A DNA stretch of 64,000 bases, taken from Welwitschia mirabilis (taxonomy: Eukaryota; Gnetophyta; Gnetopsida; Welwitschiales). Positions 50,141-59,904 of this stretch are shown here, piece after piece (position 1 is the first letter of the stretch; each line of letters opens with the position of its first letter). The position numbers and the translations under genes are program-made. The DNA lies in the NCBI GenBank assembly GCA_051453625.1, contig JBOZIK010000001.1, forward strand, positions 149,826,135 to 149,890,134, in the 5' to 3' direction. Under the pieces are notes generated by a model. The model did no database searches, had not been told where the DNA came from, and saw nothing but the letters and a program-made list of their open reading frames with translations.

Positions 50141-50369
50141 NNNNNNNNNNNNNNNNNNNNNNNNNNNNNNNNNNNNNNNNNNNNNNNNNNNNNNNNNNNN
50201 NNNNNNNNNNNNNNNNNNNNNNNNNNNNNNNNNNNNNNNNATTCTATTTAAACATATAATCCTTTATAAAACACATGCTTATAGAAATGTCTTACTCATT
50301 ATTTATATTTTTTTTAGCTGATAGAAATAATTTATTTTTTATTACTCGATACAAATGTATATTATACAT

Positions 50370-52010
50370 GAACTGACAAAATATTTCAATGACAATGAAT
50401 TCTATACTTCTAAGCTTGTTAAGCGTTGCTCCTCCTTCGTTCCCTTCTCCAAGTTAAAACCCTTGGATAATTTTATATCTTTGTTCAGTAATTCTCTAGA
50501 CTTCACTTAAGAAAGAGCCACAAAAGTTAGTCCTGGCATTTCCTTGGAACCAATGTCTATGCATTCTTTACTGAGTGTCAACTCTTGAGATTTATGAATT
50601 GTTAATGCCCAGGAAAGTTTGAGAGGTAGTTGTTTTGTTCAATCTCCAGAGAACAGTATGATGGGAACTGTATCTGGACTTGATTCATTGAAAAGAACTC
50701 CAGTATAAGTATCAAAGACAACCATGACATAGGTTGGAAGATCAGGTGAATTCTTTCCTAGATGATAAACTATTGATTTAACAACACCAATAGACCCATT
50801 CATTAATCCAGCTTCAAGACATATATTTATACTAAGCATGACCTTAGCTCCTTAATAGAGAAGAAGCTTTGTTTCTAATTCACCATTAACATCATCATAT
50901 NNNNNNNNNNNNNNNNNNNNNNNNNNNNNNNNNNNNNNNNNNNNNNNNNNNNNNNNNNNNNNNNNNNNNNNNNNNNNNNNNNNNNNNNNNNNNNNNNNNN
51001 CAGCATGATCCTAGCTCCTTGACAGATAAGAAGCTCTATTTCTAATTCACCATTAGCATCATCATATCTAACTAAATTGCATGATCTGTCTACTACACAT
51101 TGTGTAATGGGTAATTGCATTTGAAGAAAACAAATCCTGTTATGTGTGGAAATCATACCATTGATGGCAAATAGATGAACTAAATTCTAAAAACCATCCA
51201 TTTCATCTGATGTAGAAGAAAGTTCAGACCTCTTCATTAGAAACACATAATCATCATCTAAAGCTTTATGATCTCTTATATTCATTAGTAGATTTTAAAA
51301 CCTTTGTTAATTGGATCGTCACCTTTTTGTCTATATACTGCATCTAATACAACAACAGTATCAAATGATCTCCATAGTATCTTAATTTCCTTAGTACCAT
51401 TATATGGTGGACAATCTTTCACTGGAAGTAACTGTGCAAGATCACCTATTAATATGATAGACCTTTCACCAAAACTCATGTATCGCTAAACTGAAAATAT
51501 TTATTTTATGTTTTTTGTCAATATTAAGTAACATCTTACCACCTATGAAACTCATCTCATCAAAAATGATGTGCTTGACATTTTCCAGCCGTTCTTGAAG
51601 ATGTAGCAACTGTCTTGATGAAGCAGGCTCATAGTCACCGATCTAAATACCGAATGCTAAATGTATTGTTTTCCCCTTGATGTTATATGTTACGACTCTA
51701 GTGGATCCTAGCACCATAATAAGACTATTATTATCGAGACACATCTTTTTAAATTTATTTCTAATAGCATGAATCAGAAAAGATTTTCTTGATTCTGTTG
51801 TTCCTTGGATTATCATGTGTAGAGGTTGGATATCTTCTTGCTTGAATTCTTGTAGTACCAAATATGATCTGAGTATGTTGAAGCATTTCCTTTGTTTTAT
51901 AGCAAGGCTAGACAGCATAATAAGTTGTTTTGATTTATATTGAACCAATAAATTTTGTGATGGACTATTACTTTGAACAAATGAAATAGTATATTTCACA
52001 GTCTTCACCT
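50370..52010 (-). pseudogene. PIF1-type helicase domain of the Helitron
   Basis: Motifs in order: Walker A, degraded to GTTESRKSFLIHAIR (about 51812-51765); Walker B/DExx in VKHIIFDEMSFIGG (about 51580-51540); motif III GDLAQLLPV (about 51460-51430); a Q-R box VVLDAVYRQKGDD (about 51350-51315); LNGSIG-like MNGSIGVVKSIVYHLG (about 50805-50755); and motif VI PGLTFVALS (about 50530-50500). The helicase unwinds donor DNA. The altered Walker A shows it is inactive even apart from the stops. Confidence 0.85.
50901..51000. other. Assembly gap (100 N) with similar flanks
   Basis: Sequence before (50837-50900) and after (51003-51066) the gap is the same Helitron segment in two diverged versions, both ending ATCATCATAT. 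The join therefore repeats a stretch rather than missing one. Confidence 0.9.
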
Positions 52011-52859
52011 CTATAGCTTACAGACCAATTGCATTATCTGTTAAGATCACATAAGCCAAGCATGTCATGTTTACTTCTCTAAAGTACACCTTCATTTAGT
52101 AGGTGCCTTGTTAATACATGATAATCATTTTCATAATGTTCCACACGTGATAGCTCCACATCTTCATGTTGATCTTCCTCGATGATTGCACATTCGAAAT
52201 CATCATCATGTAATATACTACACTGCTCATATATATGTGCAACGGACATTCATTTAGCCTCTATTTCTTCATTTATGTTTTTTAAATCACATTTAATATC
52301 TCTAAATGGATAATGAAGAAGTATCTGAGCCCAACAATAAGCTATCTATTTGTTATCATCTCTGTTAGATCACATACAAAATATTGGAATAGCTTTGACA
52401 AACACAATTGCATGTTCCTTTCTAGGATGCCAGGACTTATGTCCTGTATTTCTTACATCGAATATAAAATATTTTGCATAATTCAATAATGAAACACCTT
52501 CTATTTGTAGTGGTCTTTTTGGATAATTGTCTACCAAGGTGGTATACACACGTTTTTCATATGCAACATGGCTTTGTCAAACTCTTTTATGGACCTACTT
52601 AGATACATTAAGTGGTATAAATATCCTACTACTTTCAACTAAAGGAATTCCCTGTAACATGTGGCATGTTTCCATAGCTCTAATATCATGATCTGTTGTA
52701 GTATCCATCATTAGCCTTGTATAAGCTGATATGATAGGCTATTTGGAATTTTTATCTTGTGATAGCTTCATTAATGTATCAAAATATGACTTTGATTTTT
52801 TTTCTGACTTCAAATCATATGTTGCAATATACTGTATAATAACATATTTATCGAGGATA

Positions 52860-53960
52860 GGTTGGAAGTCTATATTTTCTCATCATGTTTGTAAAATCAT
52901 TCTATTATGAACATTTAACCTATCATCATTTCTCCTTCACTCATACTTCTTCTCATTAGTTTCATCTATATACAACCTAGAATCGTAAGGCTGTAAATCC
53001 CATGAAACATTATACCTACATAAATTAATAACCATTAGTACATATATTTTAAAAATATTTACTGTGTTAAAAGAATAGTAGTATTTTGATACCTACATAT
53101 TTGTCATTCATTTCATTTTCTTTAACATGTTTCAGGATTACAAACTATTGTCTCTAAACATTGTTTAATAAAATTGTGTAATCTTTCTCTAATTGCATAT
53201 GTTCTAGGACCTCTTTTCGTAATTGACATGGATGAAGTTCCATGTTTCTTCTTGAAACCTAAAGAAGCAAAAATTATTTAAAAGAATTATAAATATTATA
53301 ATTAACTAAACATGTAATAAAGAAGGCAGAACTTTAACTTATAGCATTAAGTCTATCACACTCACAGAACCTATCATTCCATGCATGCACAATAGAATTA
53401 AAAGATCTTTTAGCATTTTTCATTATTGTATCATCACTCTAGTTGAGTTATTCCATGTTAGGATTCCCTTTTACCCATAAAAGCCCATGCACATGTGGAG
53501 AACCTCTATGCTGCCACTCAAATCAGGTCTAGTAGTCTATAATATTAAATTCCTTCATTAGAATTATCTATCTAAATTTTTTATGATAGTTGTATATGTA
53601 CTATGAGGTAATGTGTGAGTTCTCAATGATATTCTGCAGTCACCATTGTCTAAATTTAGATGGATGCTATCATTGTTCACCGGGCATGATATCATGTAGA
53701 TCAGATCAATATAAATCCACAACACTTAAAGTAAAGAATTTAGTAGGAGTTCCAAGCTAGTAACCATATCTAGTAAATCATATTTGCATTTTTTCTAGTA
53801 AGAAGGTGTGTCTTTTAGAGATATTTCGTATCTCATTAAGTTGTCTATTATTTCTATTGATAGAAAATTGTTCATCTATTCATGTAATTCCTCTATTGTA
53901 ATTGAAGCATCGTGCTATGTTCTTTTTGGAAAACACTGTTATAGACCTTAGTGCCTTGTG
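52860..53960 (-). pseudogene. Helitron replicase (HUH endonuclease) region
   Basis: EWQHRGSPHVHGLLWVKGNP at about 53521-53462 is the HUH motif, with both metal-binding histidines (HVH) intact. Further downstream, LDKYVIIQYIATYDLKSEKK (about 52855-52800) is the conserved block carrying the catalytic tyrosine region of Helitron Rep. The protein nicks DNA at the element ends. Several stops lie between the blocks. Confidence 0.8.
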
Positions 53961-54107
53961 TCTCATAATTATGTTTAAAATATAGTATCTACAATGAAAA
54001 ATAAATTTTAAAGGGTTTTAAATTTGATCCATTAAATTCATCAAATAATAAAATGAATGAGGAATACTTACCAAAATCTTGGATGATGACCAAATCTTCT
54101 ATCTTTG

Positions 54108-54207
54108 NNNNNNNNNNNNNNNNNNNNNNNNNNNNNNNNNNNNNNNNNNNNNNNNNNNNNNNNNNNNNNNNNNNNNNNNNNNNNNNNNNNNNNNNNNNNN
54201 NNNNNNN
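54108..54207. other. Assembly gap (100 N) with similar flanks
   Basis: About 130 bp before the gap (53977-54107) recur after it (54208-54332) with scattered differences (for example GATGATGACCAAATCTTC versus GATGATGGCCAAATCTTC). Two versions of the same segment were placed in series. Confidence 0.9.
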
Positions 54208-54689
54208 AGTACCTACATTGGAAAATAATTTTTAAAAGGTTTTAAATTTGATCCATTAAAATCCTCAAATAATAAAATGAATGAGGAATTACTTACCAAA
54301 ATCTTGGATGATGGCCAAATCTTCCATCTTTGTATCTTAGCAGATGCTTTGCATACTCATATAGCTTTACATCCTTTTCTCTCTGTGCAAGAATCTTACA
54401 CTTACCTGTAGGAAACAATGATGGAAATGATATTGATAGCATACCTTTAGTGTTAAATTCATTGATTGGTGAATCTCTTAATAATGGCCATTATGCACTT
54501 GTGGATGGATCATTGTAGGAGTTTTGTAATCAATCCTTTATAGCATCAAGTTCTCTTTCAAGTCGAGGACATCGAGTGGCAACTGAGGATGTGTGCTGAA
54601 TAATATGGACTCTTCTATTTCTAGAATTGGACCATCAAAATGTAGCTTCACTTCCCCTTCCTCTTCACTAAAAGTAATGTCTCGAAGCA

Positions 54690-55200
54690 TTTAAAAGAAA
54701 TTAACATCTCCATTATTGTTAATGTCATCTAAAGCATGGATATCTATCTCAACATCTTGGTAGAAAAAATCATATTTATTTCTAAAGCACAAAGCATGAT
54801 AAAATCGTCTCTTAATTATAATAAAACTATATTTTATGCTAATTTGATCCCTTCTCTTTAGAATAAGAATTGGTATTTGTGTAGTTCTAAAGGGCAAAAC
54901 CTTTGCAATATGTGACACATCCTATGGAAAGCTTATTATGTACACTCGATATACCAGTTGATCACTAGTTGCATGTGTAACTTGAAGTAAAGAATTTATC
55001 CTTGAAATAAGCATCTCTTAGATTCATGTCGTTCTGAGCAGAGAAACATCTAATTTCTTCATCATCAGCTGTGATCCCTACCTTTTTCTCATATTGACAC
55101 CATCTATAGGTAGGGCCAAGTCTATCCTATACCAAATCTACAGATTGATACATCTCATTACAAACTATGCATGGTCTTAGTTGTGCGAAGACTCATATTT
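54690..55200 (-). pseudogene. DUF6570-like N-terminal domain of the Helitron protein
   Basis: QLRPCIVCNEMYQSVDLV supplies a C-x2-C pair, followed by a GPTYRWCQYEKKVG block, FSAQNDMNLR, then SHIAKVLPFRTTQIPILILK and FYQDVEIDIHALDDI. This sequence of blocks is that of the domain annotated DUF6570 in Helitron-type helicase proteins. Its role is not established; it precedes the replicase. Some frameshifts are present. Confidence 0.65.
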
Positions 55201-55649
55201 CTCTTCAAAATGTCTTAATTCCTTTAGATATATCATCATTAGACTTATGTAAGCTAGGATATAGAGGCTATTATATTATTTGTTAAGACTTCTTGTAGGG
55301 GATAGGCCATCAAAGTTTGACACAATTACATTAGATTGCCTTTTTCATTGTTCTCTCTGTAAGTGTAATTGTTGATTACGATAACCATCCTCCGTTATAA
55401 TTTCTTTTTGTCCCTTACATACTTTTGTTTGGGAGTTATTAATAAAGGACTTTGTGTATTACACAGCTAATGAGTAGATGTCATACCATCACCTTCTATC
55501 TATTCATTAACTGGTACTAATGGGGTTATTTCTGTGCGCATGTCTTTAATTTGTTGATTTAGTTCTTGCATTGTATGATCAATCAAGTGTTGTACTATAA
55601 TCATAGATGTTGTAGTATTTTTTTAGAAGAGTTTCATTATTCATGTCAT

Positions 55650-56440
55650 TTATAAACATATAAGAAAAAGTAATTTTCTCGTAAATCTAATCTTCATAAA
55701 ATAGTAAAGATATAAAAAAAAATAACTCATAACTTCTGGATTATTGTTGTCACTAATAACATTACATATGTTTAAAGAGTTTGTTAAGTTTCAGTATCCC
55801 TATGAAGTCTTTTCTTCTCATGATATCTTCTTTTCCTTTCATGGTTTAGGGCCCGTTGGTGTTCAATTTTAGAATCCATTCTAGATAAATGAAAATGAAT
55901 GTAAAAACTACATTTAGAAAATAAAGGTAATCATAAGGATGAACTAAATTTTAAAAACCTTTTAAAAACTTAAGTTTAGAAAGTTAAATGTAAGAAGAAA
56001 GGACACAATTTTAAAAAATCAAGTACCTAGCTGAAGGGCAATAAAACACAAAATATTACTTAAGTACATCAAAGGTAATAAAACAAAAAATTTCATAAAG
56101 CAAGAACATACACATCTAGAGTAGAACCATTGTAGTGTGCTAGGATAAAATCCACTAAACAGATTTTTCTTCTTTATTATTATCAGTGATAAAAGTAACA
56201 TACAAGTTGCTATAATACCCTTATAAAGGGGGTAAAATCAAATAGGATAACATCCTCTTATCGTAATAAAACATGAAAATACATAAATCATAGAGTAATA
56301 ACAGGTTGGAGATGAACTATGGTTTGGTTTCCTAAATGAAATCTTAAATTCATCAAGAACTCAAGATTAAATAAATTTTCAAAGGTGTCCCTAATTATAG
56401 GCCCTTTATATTTTATACGTTTTTCTAATAAATAGGAAAT
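55650..56440. other. Sequence 5' of the Helitron, no gene recognised
   Basis: AT-rich; one short open stretch at 56019-56201 has no motif. The Helitron 5' terminus should lie here but was not identified. Confidence 0.45.
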
Positions 56441-56444
56441 AAAT

Positions 56445-56830
56445 CCAATATTAAATATTAAATGTTTAATTAAAGTGTAAGATAGTTTTTTTCCTAAGAA
56501 AGCATTAAATTTTATTACTAAGGGCTAGATTATAATAAGCGCTGAAGGAATCTATAATTTTGAATTTAATTAACTTAAGGAATCTATGAGAACCCAAGTT
56601 ATACTCATATTTTTATTTAGTATTCTATTATTTCTAAACCCAATATTGAATATTAAATATTTGATTTAAGTATAAGATAGTTTTTTTTCCTAAGAGAGTG
56701 TTAAATTTTATTACTTAAGGCTAGATTATAATAATCACTAAAGGAATCTATAATTTTGAATTTAATTAACTTAAGAAATATATGAGTACCCAAGTTATAC
56801 TCATACTTCTATTTAGTATTACTATTATTT
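56445..56830. repeat. Tandem duplication, 195-bp period, two copies
   Basis: GATAGTTTTTTTCCTAAGA at 56481 recurs at 56676. The whole unit (CCAATATT...ACCCAAGTTATACTCAT...) is repeated with few differences, including TCTATAATTTTGAATTTAAT in both copies. No coding potential. Confidence 0.9.
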
Positions 56831-56854
56831 CTAGATAGTTAAAAGGTGGTTTTG

Positions 56855-56926
56855 CTTGCGTTGGAAGTCAAATCTATGACCTCACTACTACCATTTCTAT
56901 AGCTTAGCCACTACACCAAGGCACAT
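56855..56926 (-). mobile_element. tRNA-derived SINE head or tRNA pseudogene
   Basis: Read on the minus strand, GCCTTGGTGTAGTGGCTAAGC resembles a polymerase III A box (TRGYnnARnnGG). TAGATTTGACTTCCAACGC about 30 bases later resembles a B box (GGTTCGAnTCC) with its CpG decayed. The spacing is tRNA-like, but the stem arms are not a good tRNA, so a SINE head is more likely than a working tRNA gene. Confidence 0.45.
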
Positions 56927-56929
56927 TGA

Positions 56930-57756
56930 GCTGAAGAAGGAATGCTTACCAAACAAGATGAAGGAATTAATAAGGGGAAACAGTGTGGTTGAGATGACAT
57001 TAAATCTAATTGATCCAAAACTGATTAGTAAGTCACACAGCCAATATCGATAGATGATAGCAGATTGAATTGAATTACTTTAGTGTAATTAATGTTAGAA
57101 TCAGTTACATTGTAGAGAATGGGATGCACATTTTACCACTATCCTTGACAAGTGTATGGATAAGGCTAAATGAGTCTTGTAAGGTGCAAGTATTAATTTC
57201 TAGTTTTATTGACTCAAATGTAATGAGGGAAGAATGGAGTAGCATGGAAAAATACTCAAACAAAAAAGCACTTAAAGGACGAGGGTGAAAGATGGATGCA
57301 GAAGGAAAGATCACATCGAGCAAGGAAGACCTACATGAATGGAGGCGAATGTCGAATTCATAGATATAGATAGAATTGAATATTCATTTAAAAAAATCAC
57401 ATAACATTTGAAATGCAGGTGAAGAAAGATCACTTTCAACATCTGATCACACCCAAGAAAATCATAGAAGCAGTTTTCAAATAAGGGCCTTACTTGTTTG
57501 CCTTAGGGAGAATAAACAATGGGCTTATTAAGGGTGAAATCTAGCAGATAGTGTATCAAATAAGCATGAATTATTGGTAAAATAGCTTAAATAGTGAGGC
57601 TTAACATAGAGTATAAATAGATTTCAAGCCAATAGGTTTTTAGAGAAAGCTCGAAGATGATCTATAAATGATAGATAAGGGGTTAATTTAAAGGCTAAAA
57701 TAAGAAAAGGATAGTGATTTACTAGCACATGGGTCTAAGAAATGCATTCTTATCTG
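56930..57756. other. Sequence without recognised gene
   Basis: Open stretches of about 70 codons on both strands at 57070-57323 overlap each other and show no known motif. The region may be part of the LTR-like unit that follows. Confidence 0.4.
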
Positions 57757-58090
57757 ATATTTTAGAAATGTCTACCAACGTACATAGGATATTTGATTGA
57801 ATTTTGCCCAAATTTAGATTTAGAGTTTTTTGATTAGAGGGCATTTATTACCTTGTGCATCTTCACTAACATTTCAGAAATGACTGCCAGCATGCTTAGG
57901 ATATTTGGTTGAATTTTGTTTGAATTTAGATTTAGAGCATTTTGATCACACGGTGTCTATTACCCTATGCATTCTCTTTGACATTTTAGAAATGACTGCC
58001 AACACATGGAGGATATTCAGTTGAATTTTACCTAAATTTATATTTAGAGCATTTTGATTAGAGGGCATTTATTACCCTGTGCATCTACTC
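57757..58090 (+). repeat. Tandem repeat, 112-bp unit, three copies
   Basis: AGAAATG(T/A)CTNCCA recurs at 57764, 57876 and 57988, exactly 112 bases apart. Each unit holds GGATATTYRGTTGAATTTT, TTAGAGYATTTTGAT and CATTTATTACC-like blocks. Units differ by substitutions only, so copying was not very recent. It lies 5' of a TATA-containing region. Confidence 0.92.
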
Positions 58091-58149
58091 TAAGAATCAC
58101 ACCGGCCTTAATTGAGATGCATCTTGGTACTCATGCAATTCCCTTTCAC

Positions 58150-58600
58150 TCTACAATAAAAAAGTAGACTGATAACACCATCTCAAACATTCAGTAGATG
58201 GGGATGGCCTCTTGGCCAAATTAGTTGAGTAGTTTATCATTTAATACAATGTAAAAGTTATAAGAAAGAAATTAAAAGTTACAAAATCTGTAATCATGCT
58301 ATAACCATTTCTTAGCTTTTAGTAGTATAAATTGAACCAATTACACACACTTGGAGTGTGTATTTGTATGTTTTGTATTCAAAGAAGTTTGATTATTTCT
58401 CTCTGTAAGTATAATGTTTCTTTTTTCTTTCTTTATTTTCTAATAATATTAGTTCTTTATTTTTGGTTCATTACTGATATTATTGAGTTATTTTTGGTTT
58501 ATTTTTAATTGTTTACATAAACCTTTATTTGAGTACATCTAATTATCTTAACTTAATTGTAACTTAGTAGGTTTCAATGAGGCAACCCACTAGACTATCC
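58150..58600 (+). promoter_or_regulatory. LTR-like promoter and leader
   Basis: TATAAATT near 58327 is followed by CACACACTTGGAGTGTGT and a T/C-rich leader with CTCTCTGTAAG. This looks like the U3-R-U5 of a retrotransposon LTR, with the 112-bp repeats as part of U3. Ends could not be fixed, so this is tentative. Confidence 0.35.
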
Positions 58601-58849
58601 AACATATTTCCCCATCAAAAGCGCCAAAACCACCTTGACCATATAAGGCTTGAGTGCACATCAAAAACTAGTGGAATTTCCCATACACTAACAATACTTC
58701 CTTACTTGCACACAAAGTAGTGTTTAGGAGTTAAAATCTATTAGGATCTGTAAGTGACTACTCAACCTTACTCTAATATAAAATGTTGGATTCCATCTTC
58801 ATGAAACATTGAATATTGAAAAAATATTTATGTATACAAAATAACCAAA

Positions 58850-59904
58850 CGATCTACTTGGGAATAAGATCTAAAAAGAAGAATAACTAAAAAAAGAAAA
58901 TACCAATGGAGATCATTAGACACATGATTTATAGTGATTTGAGAAATTCACTACTTCACTCTCAGTAGTCAGCTTTTACCCAAGGCTAATTTGAATCCTT
59001 GTTACTTTCTAAGTTTCTTAGGTTAACCTGTAACCTCTACAATTGGACTTTTCAAGGCTTAGTCTCAACCTTTATAGAAATTCTTTTTAGTGTTAATAGT
59101 ATGCCAAGATGCACAAGCTTCACTAGATCTAACAAAAATAGTACCACACTATTTGAAAATAATGTTACAAATCGAAGCATATATAATGTAATCTAATTAA
59201 CTAAAGAACTGATAGTAAAAAGACGTCTTTTTTATTTTGGTTAGCCAAAACATGTGTCTATGATTTTGATGTCTATGGTTTATATAGAAGATAGATTTTA
59301 GGGTTTTAAAAATGAATCTGATATTTCAACAGCTAAAAATAGGAATGGAACAACTAAAAAATAGACTAAGATATTCCATTTCCACCATAAATGCTCAATC
59401 CTTCAAAACATTTGATTGATCCCATTGAGTATCGTCACTGAAGTTGGTCAAATCCATATTCTTCAGTCGACTGGAGTTCTTTATGTCTCTTAGGCTAGTT
59501 AATCCCATCTAGGATCTGGTCGACTGCATATGCCAGGTCCTGTTGACCGCATTTTTACCTAGTCGATCCCTTATGAAAATAGATGTAACATTTTTAGCAT
59601 AGGTCTGATCGACCCCTCAAACATCCGGTCGACTCCTCGAAGAATATATTTGACTTTTTTTTGTACAAATCCAGTTGACCCCTTAGGAATCTGATCAACT
59701 CCTTTATAAAATAGATATGACACTTTTTGATACATGTCTGATTGACCCCTTAGGAATATGATAAACCCCTTAAAAGATCTGTTACTTGTCAAATTCAGGT
59801 GTAGCTAGTCGAAAATATCAGTTACTTCTAACCTATAATAATTAATATTTTTTGAAAGAAATACAATATATTTTGATATTTCAAAAAATGTTAGTTTGAC
59901 ATCA
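58850..59904 (-). repeat. Antisense LTR copy, same family as 31664-33031
   Basis: Its complement starts TGATGTCAAACTAACA at 59904 and follows the sense LTR. It has the GGTCGACC-type array (59400-59800), a TATATAAA box (59279-59286), then TTGGCATACTATTAACACT, GAGACTAAGCCTTGAAAAG and GAGGTTACAGGT, which match 32667-32750. The far (3') end of the LTR is not recognised below about 58850. LINE copy 2 begins directly beyond 59904. Confidence 0.7.

Larger units (their letters stand above)
50241..55650 (-). mobile_element. Helitron (Rep/helicase DNA transposon), decayed
   Basis: Read on the minus strand, the coding trace begins near 55645 (MNNETLL) and contains, in order, a DUF6570-like N-terminal part, an HUH replicase region and a PIF1-type helicase ending near 50370. 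Rolling-circle Helitrons use such a protein to nick, unwind and move single-stranded DNA. Introns are likely: GT signals follow DEMSFIGG at about 51537. Stops and two 100-N gaps interrupt it. Termini (5' TC, 3' CTRR with hairpin) were not located. Confidence 0.85.

Noticed and set aside
57070-57323. Overlapping 72-codon frames on both strands as a possible small gene
   Set aside because: They mirror each other, match no family I know and lie in repeat-rich sequence.
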